This document shows positions 37,729 through 46,138 of a stretch of 64,000 nucleotides of DNA, one piece after another. The DNA is from Acinetobacter sp. ANC 3813 (GTDB lineage Bacteria; Pseudomonadota; Gammaproteobacteria; Pseudomonadales; Moraxellaceae): NCBI RefSeq assembly GCF_002135435.1, contig NZ_NEGK01000006.1:179676-243675 (forward strand), in the 5' to 3' direction. The number at the start of each line of letters is the position of its first letter. The first letter of the stretch is position 1. The position numbers and the translations under genes were made by a program. The notes under the pieces are model-generated. The model saw only the letters and a list, made by a program, of their open reading frames with translations. It was not told where the DNA came from and did no database searches.

Positions 37729-38337
37729 ATGGATTTTGTAGTGGGATTAACGGGCGGTATTGGCAGCGGAAAATCTGCGGCCAGTGCTTGGTTTGAATCT
37801 CAAGGCATTGTCGTAGTCGATGCAGATATCGTCGCCCGTGAAGTGGTGCAAAAAGGCCAGGCAGCGTTAGATCAAATTCAGCAGGCCTTTGGCGACTGGG
37901 TTTTACTCCCTGACGGTGAGTTAAACCGCCGCGCTTTACGGGAACATATTTTTAAAGTGCCTGAAGCCCGTAAAACATTAGAACACATTACCCACCCTGC
38001 TATCCGCAATTCAATTATTCAGCAGCTGGCACAAGCCAAAAGCGCTTATGCAATTTTAGTTTCTCCCCTGCTGTTTGAAACGAATCAGCATGAGCTGACA
38101 CAGCGTACTTTGCTGATCGATGCCTCCGAAGAATTGCAAATCCAGCGCGCCTCACAACGTGATGGACAAAATGCCGATCAAATTAAAACAATTATTGCAG
38201 CGCAGATGCCGCGTATTGAAAAACAGCGAATGGCGGATGATATTGTGCTGAATGACGGCTATCTAGATCATCTCTACCAGCATTTGATGCCGCTGCATAA
38301 GCAGTATTTAAGTTTTGCACACGAATCCAGCATATAA
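37729..38337 (+). CDS. coaE: Dephospho-CoA kinase
   Basis: Last step of CoA synthesis. 202 residues. P-loop GGIGSGKS (9-16), DADIVAREV, ITHPAI and the lid region. Located 9 bp after pilD, an arrangement shared with Pseudomonas. A bidirectional terminator follows. Confidence 0.96.
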   Translation: MDFVVGLTGGIGSGKSAASAWFESQGIVVVDADIVAREVVQKGQAALDQIQQAFGDWVLLPDGELNRRALREHIFKVPEARKTLEHITHPAIRNSIIQQLAQAKSAYAILVSPLLFETNQHELTQRTLLIDASEELQIQRASQRDGQNADQIKTIIAAQMPRIEKQRMADDIVLNDGYLDHLYQHLMPLHKQYLSFAHESSI

Positions 38338-38348
38338 ATTTGATGCAT

Positions 38349-38379
38349 AAAAAAGCAGCCTCATAAAGACTGCTTTTTT
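38349..38379. terminator. Bidirectional terminator between coaE and the EamA gene
   Basis: Stem AAAAGCAG / CTGCTTTT with an 11-base loop, flanked by A-run and T-run. Confidence 0.85.
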
Positions 38380-38392
38380 TATTCAATAACTG

Positions 38393-39274
38393 CTATGAAG
38401 ACTGCGGCGTGAACCAGCGCCATGGCTGCAGCGCGCCAACCCCCATACCAATCAATCCGCACACAATCGCAAAATTCAGCGGCTCATTCAGCAGCGGCAC
38501 CGCAATAATGGCGGCAATAAATGGCGCCAAAGTGACAATACTGCCTGTTTTAAATGCGCCTAAACGTTTAATGGCTTCAACATAGGTCAAAGTCGCAATA
38601 ATCACCACAAATATGCCATGAAAAAGAACCTGCGAAATTAAATGCACAGGATCTGGCTCAGTGAAATGTTTGGGAAGAAAGAGCAGATAAATCGGTATAT
38701 AGATTATTGCGGACCAAATCGCAACACCTGCCATAGCATGCCATGCAGAAAGCTTCCAAAAGCGCAGTAAAACCGTAAAAATTCCCCACCAGATTGCGCT
38801 GAGGAAAAACAGTAAATCACCCAAGCCCAAAGCCTGCCCTGTCTGCTGATACATTAAGTAGCACATCGCAGCCAAGGAAAACAGCATGATGCCTAAGCTA
38901 AGCCAAGTATGACGGTCAAAGGCGTGCTGAAACAGCAGATAGGCCGCCACAGCAGTACACAAAGGAATACACCCATTCAGAAAAATGGCCGCATGCGCTG
39001 CTGGCGCATAGTGAAAAGCGCTATAGGCGGTCAAGCAATAGATTACTCCACCGATCAGCCCCAAAATCAAGGGCTCTTTTTTCCACAAAAATGCCGTATC
39101 TTTCTTATAAATCAGAATCGGCATCAAGATAAAAAACGCCAATACAAAACGTAAGGCCGTCAAATCCCAAGCGCTGATCCCCCAATTGGCACTCAGCCGT
39201 GCGGTAAGGGTAAACCCGCCCCAAATACACATGGTAATGAGGACATAAAGATAACCTTGCTGCTTTGGAGACAT
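38393..39274 (-). CDS. EamA-family (DMT superfamily) inner-membrane transporter
   Basis: 293 residues with about ten membrane helices in two EamA repeats (about 6-138 and 152-286). Members export amino acids or other metabolites; the substrate cannot be read here. It lies 28 bp after rlmB in the same direction and may be co-transcribed. No gene symbol is justified. Confidence 0.9.
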   Translation of the reverse strand: MSPKQQGYLYVLITMCIWGGFTLTARLSANWGISAWDLTALRFVLAFFILMPILIYKKDTAFLWKKEPLILGLIGGVIYCLTAYSAFHYAPAAHAAIFLNGCIPLCTAVAAYLLFQHAFDRHTWLSLGIMLFSLAAMCYLMYQQTGQALGLGDLLFFLSAIWWGIFTVLLRFWKLSAWHAMAGVAIWSAIIYIPIYLLFLPKHFTEPDPVHLISQVLFHGIFVVIIATLTYVEAIKRLGAFKTGSIVTLAPFIAAIIAVPLLNEPLNFAIVCGLIGMGVGALQPWRWFTPQSS

Positions 39275-39302
39275 TACACTCAGCTTATGGGTAAATTAAA
39301 AA

Positions 39303-40052
39303 TTATTGATTGCGCTGACGGCAAGCTTCATACAATGCCATGCCTGTCGCCACGCTGACATTTAAGCTTTGCAGGTTACCCGCCATAGGGATATACACTT
39401 TCTGATCGCACTGCGCTTGGGTAATTGGACGCAAACCTGTATCTTCGGCTCCCATCACCATACAGATGGCGCAGCCGGTAAAATCAAATTTCTGAATAGG
39501 CAAAGCCTGTTCATCCAGCATAGTGCCAACCACCTGAACATTAAACTGGTCTTTAATTTGGCCTAATGTACGCGCCAAGTTGGTTACTTGAATGAATTTA
39601 ACCTTCTCCGCACCGCCAGCAGCCACTTTACGTGCTGTCGGGGTCAAGCTTGCAGAACGGTCACGCGGTACAATCACGGCTTCTACGCCCATAGCCGCTG
39701 CTGTACGAATACATGCGCCAAGGTTATGCGGATCTGTCACCTGATCTAAAGCCAGCAATAAAGGCTGACTTGAAGCACTCAATAATTCTTCTAAATCTTT
39801 TTCATTCAATGTTGGATGCGGACGCACCGCTGCAACCACCCCTTGGTGAAAGGGTAAGCCCGCCAGCTTTTCCAAAGTATCGCGGCTGGCTTTTTGAATG
39901 CTGACACCAAATGGTTCTGCCAGTTCAAAAATACGCTGTAAACGCTGATCTTCACGGCCTTTTAAAGCAAATAAAGTTAAAACACGCTCAGGTTCAAGTT
40001 CCAATAATGACTCTACAGAATGTACGCCATAAAAATATTCAGGTTTTGCCAT
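39303..40052 (-). CDS. rlmB: 23S rRNA (guanosine(2251)-2'-O)-methyltransferase RlmB
   Basis: SpoU-type (SPOUT) enzyme methylating G2251 in the peptidyl-transferase P loop. 249 residues. N-terminal substrate-binding domain (1-75), then the trefoil-knot domain: LDQVTDPHNLGACIRTAAAMG, MVMGAEDTGLRP and IPMAGNLQSLNVSVATGMALYE. Near-relative TrmH is less likely because of the N-terminal domain. Confidence 0.95.
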   Translation of the reverse strand: MAKPEYFYGVHSVESLLELEPERVLTLFALKGREDQRLQRIFELAEPFGVSIQKASRDTLEKLAGLPFHQGVVAAVRPHPTLNEKDLEELLSASSQPLLLALDQVTDPHNLGACIRTAAAMGVEAVIVPRDRSASLTPTARKVAAGGAEKVKFIQVTNLARTLGQIKDQFNVQVVGTMLDEQALPIQKFDFTGCAICMVMGAEDTGLRPITQAQCDQKVYIPMAGNLQSLNVSVATGMALYEACRQRNQ

Positions 40053-40192
40053 GAACGGCCTCTAACTTCAGTGGATTTTTCAAAAGAAAAATCCTGTAAA
40101 GCAGACTTTACAGGATTGATGCTTAATGCTTAGTTTAACTGATTTAGACAGAAAATTCTTGGCCTAAAAAACAGTTCACTACTTAGACCTTA

Positions 40193-40516
40193 TTAGCCTT
40201 CAAAATGGCAAACATAGTCCAGCACTTCATCTGTTTCAATTTTAAAGCGGCTGCTGCCTGGCACATAGAAAGATTGGCCTGCGCGGAACAGTTCGCTTTC
40301 TGTGCTGTCGCCAATTTGTACGCGGCATTCACCAGAAATAATTTCCATGCGCTCAGGAACATGTGTTTCAAAAGTTAAAGGCTTTTCCGTTGGAAGTAAA
40401 ATACCCAATGTTTTTTTAGTTCCATCTTCAAATTGAACTGTATGGCTAATGCAAAGACCGCCAAAATATACATTTGACTTTTTGATGACTGATACATGAT
40501 CAAACTGAGCTGACAT
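40193..40516 (-). CDS. ppnP: Pyrimidine/purine nucleoside phosphorylase PpnP
   Basis: Small cupin-type nucleoside phosphorylase (former YaiE/DUF1255) that splits many nucleosides to base and ribose 1-phosphate. 107 residues with the family strings VYFGGLCISHTV, LGILLPTE, PERMEIISGECRV and FYVPGSSRF. GGAGAA ribosome site nine bases before the ATG. Monocistronic. Confidence 0.93.
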   Translation of the reverse strand: MSAQFDHVSVIKKSNVYFGGLCISHTVQFEDGTKKTLGILLPTEKPLTFETHVPERMEIISGECRVQIGDSTESELFRAGQSFYVPGSSRFKIETDEVLDYVCHFEG

Positions 40517-41087
40517 GCGTATTTTCTCCAGATAAAGCGTATTTATAGTATTTGCTTGAAGCAGTTTAATAGCGCTGCCTCAACTAATCAATCTATGTTT
40601 TGCACAGATCGACCAAAGATTAAGAAGCCCCGATGGCATCACAAAAATGCCGTTTTTTTAGGCATTTTATTCCCCGTGGCGATTGAGTCTAAATCAAGTT
40701 TTTAGCCAGTACAAATTTCTTTTGGCTTCAGCTCAAAAATTCAGGAAAAGCTTGAAAATATTCAAACTCTGTACCGCTAAACAACCGCTATTCAGTATGC
40801 AAAAACAGTGCCTCACGCTGCTCAATAATGATTTTTGATACAGGCTCGGAGGGGGCATACTGCAGAACAGAACTGACAATGGATATTAAAAAATAAATCC
40901 TGCTTTTAACAAGCTGGTCGGCTCCCACTTCTGATAACTTTTCCATAGAATGCGCTGAATTGTATTTTTCTTGAAAAATTGCGCTAGAATGACTCTAATT
41001 TCGGTGATTTAAAAATAAAAACCGTCTTGTGGCAAAAACAAAACTTGTCTATCTTAAACTCGAACTTCTCGCAGCTTGGATGCGTTT
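40517..41087. other. 571-bp spacer between ppnP and recN
   Basis: Contains: three copies of a 5-mer hairpin arm (GGCAT 40635-40639, ATGCC 40647-40651, GGCAT 40661-40665) that can form a terminator-like hairpin on either strand (T-run 40653-40659 on plus); a possible 52-codon minus-strand frame (40788-40946); a perfect palindrome ATTTTTC-TT-GAAAAAT (40964-40979) just ahead of a -10-like TAGAAT (40985-40990), probably the recN promoter. Confidence 0.5.
40788..40946 (-). CDS. Possible small protein, 52 residues
   Basis: Open frame from ATG at 40946 with a protein-like, partly hydrophobic middle (RIYFLISIVSSVLQYA). No ribosome site is visible and I know no relative. It may be a gene remnant or chance. 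Confidence 0.2.
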   Translation of the reverse strand: MEKLSEVGADQLVKSRIYFLISIVSSVLQYAPSEPVSKIIIEQREALFLHTE

Positions 41088-42755
41088 ATGCTGACACATT
41101 TAACTCTGATCAATTTTGCCTTAGCCGAACACCTAGCCATTGATATAGAACAAGGTTTCAACGTTTTAACCGGCGAAACCGGCGCAGGTAAATCTTTGCT
41201 GCTGGATGCGCTTTCAGCCTGCTTAGGCGAACGTACCGATACCAATTACGTACGCTTCGGATCAGAAAAGGCAGACGTCACTGCCACATTCAGCTATCAG
41301 CCCAATTCTCCTGAAGCGCTGTGGCTCAAAGAACAGGAACTGGACGATGAATCTGGCGAGCTGCTGCTGCGCCGCGTGGTTTTTGCAACAGGCCGCAGTA
41401 AAGCTTGGATTAATGGCCGTCCGAGCAGTTTAGCGGAGTTAAAAGAAATTGGCCGTTTGCTGGTTCAGCTCTATAGTCAGCATAGCCAGCAGCAGCTGCT
41501 TGAACCACCCTATCCTAAACGCTGGATAGACCGCTACAGCAACTTTTATGCGCCTGCACAAGCAGTCCGTGACGCTTACAGCAAATGGCAAAAAGATATC
41601 CGCCAGCATCAGGCAGCATTGGATGCCCAAGCCACCCGCAAACAGCGTATTGACACACTGGAACTGCAGCTGGAAGAACTCGAACCAATGGTTCAAATGG
41701 ACTATAAAGACATTGAGCAAGAGTTTGACCGCCTCAGCCATCATGAACACATCATGCAGGATTGCAGCTACAGCTTAGGCGCGCTGGATGATGCTGAACA
41801 GAATATTAACCAGGAACTATCATCCATTTTACGGCGCATCGAGTCGCATGCCGGACGCAGTGAACAGCTGTCTGAAATTTACACCTCCATGCTGAATGCA
41901 CAAAGCGAATTAGAAGATGCTACTGCCAATTTGCGGCAATTTATGGATCGTCAAAGCTTTGATCCTGAACGCATGGAAGATCTGAATTCGCAATTGGAAG
42001 TCTTCCACCGCCTAGCGCGCAAATACCGCACCCAGCCCGAAGCGCTGAAAGCAGAATATGAAACATGGCAGGCTGAACTGCAGCAGCTGCATGAATTGGA
42101 AGATCCTGAAACACTGGCGGAACAAGTTGAAGTTTCACATCAGGACTTCTTAGCAAAAGCGCAGCATTTGGATCATATCCGCCGTGAAGCAGCCGCACCG
42201 CTAGCCAAACAGCTGACCGAACAGGTGAAACAGCTCGCACTGCCAGAAGCGTACTTCGAATTTAAATTTGAGCCTTTGGATGAAGTATCCAGCGAAGGTC
42301 TGAGCTTTATTCAGCTTTTATTCACTGCCAATAAAGGCATTCCTGCGCAGCCACTGGCGCGTGTCGCCTCTGGCGGTGAGCTGTCGCGTATTGCCTTGGT
42401 GATGCAAGTGATGAATGCTGAAAAAACCGATGCCGAAGTCATTGTATTTGACGAAATTGATGTCGGCATCAGCGGCGGCACGGCAGAAATTGTTGGCCGT
42501 TTGCTGGCAGGCCTGGCGGAACATGTGCAGATTCTCTGCATTACCCATCAGGCGCAAGTTGCAGCGCAATCGGATCAGCATTTGCTTGTGCAAAAGAAAC
42601 AGACTGATCCAGCCAGCAGCACTATTTTTGAATTGGCAGAAGATGGCCGTATTCAGGAACTGGCACGCATGACTGGCGGTGTTGAGATTAATGAAACGAC
42701 GCTGCAGCATGCGCGTCAGCTGCGCCAACTGAAATTCCAGCATGCTAAGGCCTAA
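41088..42755 (+). CDS. recN: DNA repair protein RecN
   Basis: SMC-like ATPase acting early in double-strand break repair. 555 residues from the ATG at 41088 (the upstream TTG would add four residues). Walker A GETGAGKS at 29-36, coiled-coil arms about 160-365, signature LARVASGGELSRIALVMQV and Walker B VIVFDEIDVGISGG near the end. Unlike the ATPase at 18349 all catalytic residues are present. Terminator follows. Confidence 0.96.
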   Translation: MLTHLTLINFALAEHLAIDIEQGFNVLTGETGAGKSLLLDALSACLGERTDTNYVRFGSEKADVTATFSYQPNSPEALWLKEQELDDESGELLLRRVVFATGRSKAWINGRPSSLAELKEIGRLLVQLYSQHSQQQLLEPPYPKRWIDRYSNFYAPAQAVRDAYSKWQKDIRQHQAALDAQATRKQRIDTLELQLEELEPMVQMDYKDIEQEFDRLSHHEHIMQDCSYSLGALDDAEQNINQELSSILRRIESHAGRSEQLSEIYTSMLNAQSELEDATANLRQFMDRQSFDPERMEDLNSQLEVFHRLARKYRTQPEALKAEYETWQAELQQLHELEDPETLAEQVEVSHQDFLAKAQHLDHIRREAAAPLAKQLTEQVKQLALPEAYFEFKFEPLDEVSSEGLSFIQLLFTANKGIPAQPLARVASGGELSRIALVMQVMNAEKTDAEVIVFDEIDVGISGGTAEIVGRLLAGLAEHVQILCITHQAQVAAQSDQHLLVQKKQTDPASSTIFELAEDGRIQELARMTGGVEINETTLQHARQLRQLKFQHAKA

Positions 42756-42761
42756 AACATT

Positions 42762-42792
42762 AAAGCCTTTGAGCCACTCAAAGGCTTTTTTA
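42762..42792 (+). terminator. Rho-independent terminator of recN
   Basis: Perfect 12-bp stem AAAGCCTTTGAG / CTCAAAGGCTTT with loop CCA and a T-run; the A-rich left side makes it usable from the minus strand as well. Confidence 0.9.
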
Positions 42793-42823
42793 AGCGTGTC
42801 ATATTGATTTTGATTACCTGCAA

Positions 42824-43549
42824 CTATTTTACGATGCCTTGGTATACAAAACCTTTTGCACCTAAGGCATAGCGCAAGTATTTATTTTGCGGCCGATACT
42901 GCGCATTTAAAAGCATGACATCGACATGTTTAGGCCCAACTTTTAAGTAATTTTGACTAGCGCTGCGGTCTATATCGTCATGGCAATCATAATCGACCGA
43001 AATTTCATCCAGCTTCTTTTGTTTGTTTTGAAATATATAAGATTTGAGTAATTGCTTCGGGCCAACTTCAACTGCACGCACCTGATGCATCCCCGTGCAG
43101 CTATCCCCTTTGTAATAACTGCGCACTAAATACACTGTTTTATTTTGGATGCGAACGGGCTGAATTTGGTTAATCCAGCCTGAATTAAATTCATCAAAAT
43201 GTTGAGTTTGGCCTGTGTAATATTACACATAGCTGTCCCACTCGCCCATCGTACCGCCACCAGAAACATCAAAGCTATAAAACTTCAATTTCTTGTCAGG
43301 TGAATACTGCACGTGTACATAGCCTTGTTTGACTAAAGCGGGAAAATTATAGTTAAAGCTGTTTTTATCATTCGAAATAATGTCTACAACTGCATTTTCA
43401 ATATCGCTATTTACCTCATAAAAATTCTGCTGTTTGAATTTTTGCAGTATCTGGATTTCTTGTTGCTCTAACTGCTGTACATTCGCAAAACTTAAAGGAG
43501 AAGCCGCACCAATCAGGATCATCACGATTAATTTATAGGTGTTTTTCAT
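42824..43549 (-). pseudogene. Secreted protein of unknown family, interrupted by one in-frame TAA
   Basis: A single frame encodes a signal peptide (MKNTYKLIVMILIGA... cut near SFA|NV) and about 219 further residues, but codon 109 (43223-43225) is TAA. Past the stop the same frame goes on without a gap (YYTGQTQHFDEFNSGW... KTVYLVRSYYKGDSCTG) to a normal stop at 42824. The parts on both sides have protein-like composition, and the second has no start signal of its own. The stop lies in the perfect palindrome TGTGTAATATTACACA (43214-43229). The truncated 108-residue product may still be made. I do not recognise the family. Confidence 0.75.
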
Positions 43550-43631
43550 TTTTATCCTTGATCATTATGCTTTTTTTTAAGACTTAAGTAATTTTAGCAA
43601 AATTTTATCTTTAGAAATAAGCACATTCTAT

Positions 43632-43742
43632 TCAAATCCCAACAGCGTCTTGTATCCAATAAAGTTCAATATTGAGCATGAGCGATATGCTCAACGCTGC
43701 CCCCAATAAAGTGAGGATGAAGTCAAATGTATCTTTTTGCAT
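43632..43742 (-). CDS. Possible small membrane peptide, 36 residues
   Basis: ATG at 43742 gives a 36-residue peptide with one hydrophobic stretch (FILTLLGAALSISLMLNI) able to span a membrane. Weak ribosome site (TGAG). It lies 82 bp upstream of the interrupted gene on the same strand. Confidence 0.25.
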   Translation of the reverse strand: MQKDTFDFILTLLGAALSISLMLNIELYWIQDAVGI

Positions 43743-43834
43743 AAAAACTCATTGTTGAATCAGATTTTGTTTAGTATGTTGATAAATACATAATTATTAA
43801 TATTCATCCGTTTAAGATAAGGAGAGAGGCCTAG

Positions 43835-44389
43835 GTGTCTAAACAATATTTGACGCATCGCTGCCTGATTGCTCCGCCTGATATGCAAGATGACTTTTTT
43901 GCAAATACCGTCATTTATTTGGCCCGCCATGACCATGACGGCGCGCAAGGCATTATCATTAACCGGCCTTCAGGCATCCAAATTAAAGAATTGCTCAACG
44001 ACCTTGAAATTGATGCGGACAATGTCAACCCGCATGCAGTCCTGCAGGGCGGCCCTTTGCGCCCAGAAGCAGGCTTCGTGCTGCATACTGGACAGCCCAC
44101 TTGGCATTCCTCTATTGCTGTTGGTGAAAATGTCTGCATTACCACGTCTAAAGATATTTTAGATGCCATTGCGCATAATGAAGGCGTAGGCCGCTATCAA
44201 GTGGCGCTTGGCTATGCCAGCTGGGATAAAAATCAGCTGGAAGCTGAAATTTCGCGCGGAGATTGGCTGATTTGCGATGCAGACATGGATTTGATTTTTA
44301 ATTTGCCTTACGATGCCCGCTGGGATGCCGCCTATAAAAAAATGGGGGTAGACCGTATTTGGTTATCTTCAGAGATTGGACATGCCTGA
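43835..44389 (+). CDS. YqgE/AlgH family protein
   Basis: 184 residues, cytoplasmic. Shows the family strings [52 protein letters not shown] and [13 protein letters not shown]. Molecular role not established; AlgH of Pseudomonas was linked to alginate expression. GTG start. Overlaps ruvX by eight bases, the usual yqgE-ruvX pair. Confidence 0.93.
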   Translation: MSKQYLTHRCLIAPPDMQDDFFANTVIYLARHDHDGAQGIIINRPSGIQIKELLNDLEIDADNVNPHAVLQGGPLRPEAGFVLHTGQPTWHSSIAVGENVCITTSKDILDAIAHNEGVGRYQVALGYASWDKNQLEAEISRGDWLICDADMDLIFNLPYDARWDAAYKKMGVDRIWLSSEIGHA

Positions 44390-44825
44390 TTTAAATTCGC
44401 CTCAAATGATTATGGCATTTGACTTTGGCACACAGAAAATGGGCATGGCCGTGGGCCAGTCCATGATTGAAAGCGCAAATCCGCTGGCGCTGTTTCCGAT
44501 GAAAGATGGCATTCCCAACTGGGATGAACTGCTGAAAATCGTGAAACAGTATCAGCCAAACCTGTTTTTGGTGGGACTGCCACTGAACATGGATGATACA
44601 GAATCTGAACTTTCTGCCCGCTCACGCAAATTTGCCCGCCGCCTGCGCCATCAGACCAATATTGAAACACTCATGGTCGATGAGCGCCTCACTACACGTG
44701 AAGCCCGCGGTGAACTGGAACAATATCAGTCTCAGGGCCGAGGAAAAAAATTGGCAGCGGACAGTATCGCTGCGGCTTTATTTATCGAAAGCTGGTACCG
44801 TAATCCGGAAGGTATAACTCCTTAG
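44382..44825 (+). CDS. ruvX: Holliday junction resolvase-like protein RuvX (YqgF)
   Basis: RNase H-fold nuclease implicated in 16S rRNA 5' processing. 147 residues from the ATG at 44382 inside the end of yqg[17 protein letters not shown] carries the first catalytic Asp; [20 protein letters not shown] and the C-terminal [14 protein letters not shown] carry the others. Terminator follows. Confidence 0.95.
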   Translation: MPDLNSPQMIMAFDFGTQKMGMAVGQSMIESANPLALFPMKDGIPNWDELLKIVKQYQPNLFLVGLPLNMDDTESELSARSRKFARRLRHQTNIETLMVDERLTTREARGELEQYQSQGRGKKLAADSIAAALFIESWYRNPEGITP

Positions 44826-44848
44826 GCTTGACATTACAGATCTATAAA

Positions 44849-44884
44849 AAATAAAAGCATCCACAGGGATGCTTTTATTTTTTT
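44849..44884. terminator. Bidirectional terminator between ruvX and the efflux operon
   Basis: 13-bp stem AATAAAAGCATCC / GGATGCTTTTATT (overlapping loop ACAG), long T-run on the plus strand and A-run on the left. Confidence 0.88.
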
Positions 44885-44902
44885 GAAATGCTGAGTCCTA
44901 GG

Positions 44903-45910
44903 CTATTTTTTCTCTGCTTCAATATGCACTGTTGCTGTTCGCCCAGCCACAAAGGCCAACTGATTCTTTGGCACTTCATCCAGTATAATTTTTACAGGTA
45001 CACGCTGCGCCAAACGCACCCAGCTAAAAGTTGGACTCACATTGGCCAGCAATCCAGTCGTAGATGTCCGTTCACGGTCTTCAATACCAGAAGCTACACC
45101 CTGCACATGGCCTTTTATTTTTTCTGAACTGCCCATCAGCTGAATCGTTGCAGGGGCGCCTACATCAATTTTATCCAACTTGGTTTCTTCAAAATAGCCA
45201 ACGATATACAATTTTTGACGGTCCACTAAGGCCGCAACAGCTTGGCCTACTTTGACATAGTTGCCTTCCTGCAATTCAAAATTAGATAAAGTGCCGTCAG
45301 CAGGAGCAACCACTGCTGAACGGTGCAAATTCAGCTGTGCCAAATGCAGATTGCTGTTGGCAGCCTGAATCAATGCTTTTTGCTGCACAATATTGGCTTG
45401 AGCTTGCTCAATCGCCGCACCCATTTGCTGATGCTCTGCATGAGATTCATCACGCGCCGCAAACATCTGGTCTTGTTCTTGTTTAGAAATCGCGCCATCC
45501 ATTAAGTTTGCATAGCGGGCCGCATTTTTATCTGCCAAGTTAATATTGGCCTGTGATTTCACCAAATTGGCTTTAGACTGCGCCAATGCGGCTTCAGCCT
45601 CAGCTAAACCTGCTTTTGCTTTAAATAAATCTGATTTTGCCTGCTCCACATCTAAAGCCTGGCGCGCCACATCAATTTTAAACAGCACCTGTCCTTTTTT
45701 TACCGTTTGGTTATCTTGCACCAGCACGTCTGTCACCAAACCAGAAACATCCGATGAAACTTGGATCACATCACCGCGCACACGTCCATCACGAGTCCAA
45801 GGCTCAGAATTGTAGTAATTCCAAATATGGCGCACCACGAGCAGCACCACGATCGCCACAGCTAGAAGAAAGATAGGCCGAACATATTTACGCGCATCAG
45901 CAGATGTCAT
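44903..45910 (-). CDS. HlyD/EmrA-type periplasmic adaptor of an AaeAB-like efflux system
   Basis: 335 residues. One N-terminal membrane helix (about 13-29), then the biotinyl-lipoyl-like half (VRGDVIQVSSDVSGLVTDVLVQDNQTVKKGQVLFKID), a long alpha-helical hairpin with Lys/Ala/Gln repeats (about 84-190) and the second lipoyl half (VVAPADGTLSNFELQEGNYVKVGQ). Last gene of the FUSC-DUF1656-HlyD operon, 24 bp after DUF1656. Such systems export aromatic acids, dyes or fusaric acid; substrate here unknown. Confidence 0.93.
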   Translation of the reverse strand: MTSADARKYVRPIFLLAVAIVVLLVVRHIWNYYNSEPWTRDGRVRGDVIQVSSDVSGLVTDVLVQDNQTVKKGQVLFKIDVARQALDVEQAKSDLFKAKAGLAEAEAALAQSKANLVKSQANINLADKNAARYANLMDGAISKQEQDQMFAARDESHAEHQQMGAAIEQAQANIVQQKALIQAANSNLHLAQLNLHRSAVVAPADGTLSNFELQEGNYVKVGQAVAALVDRQKLYIVGYFEETKLDKIDVGAPATIQLMGSSEKIKGHVQGVASGIEDRERTSTTGLLANVSPTFSWVRLAQRVPVKIILDEVPKNQLAFVAGRTATVHIEAEKK

Positions 45911-45934
45911 TTTTCACCTCAACATTTCAAATAA

Positions 45935-46138
45935 TTAAAGCACAGCGGCATACAGCCAATGCCCGCAGCCCAGCAGAATGATGTATAGACACAGATAAAA
46001 CACACTTGGCATGGCAATCCAGCCCTGCTCTACCCAGCGGTCTAAAAACAGCATCAGCACGCGCAACGCTGCATATGCCGCAACAGCCAACACCAGCAGC
46101 ATGGGCACATACACGCCATAAACATTCATTTCACCCAT
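45935..46138 (-). CDS. DUF1656 small membrane protein of the efflux operon
   Basis: 67 residues from the ATG at 46138, the normal size for DUF1656 (AaeX-like). Two membrane helices: VYVPMLLVLAVAAYAALRVLM and FYLCLYIILLGCGHWLY. The start overlaps the FUSC stop by eight bases; the frame is open to 46189, but the added residues are the FUSC tail in another frame. Confidence 0.88.
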   Translation of the reverse strand: MGEMNVYGVYVPMLLVLAVAAYAALRVLMLFLDRWVEQGWIAMPSVFYLCLYIILLGCGHWLYAAVL

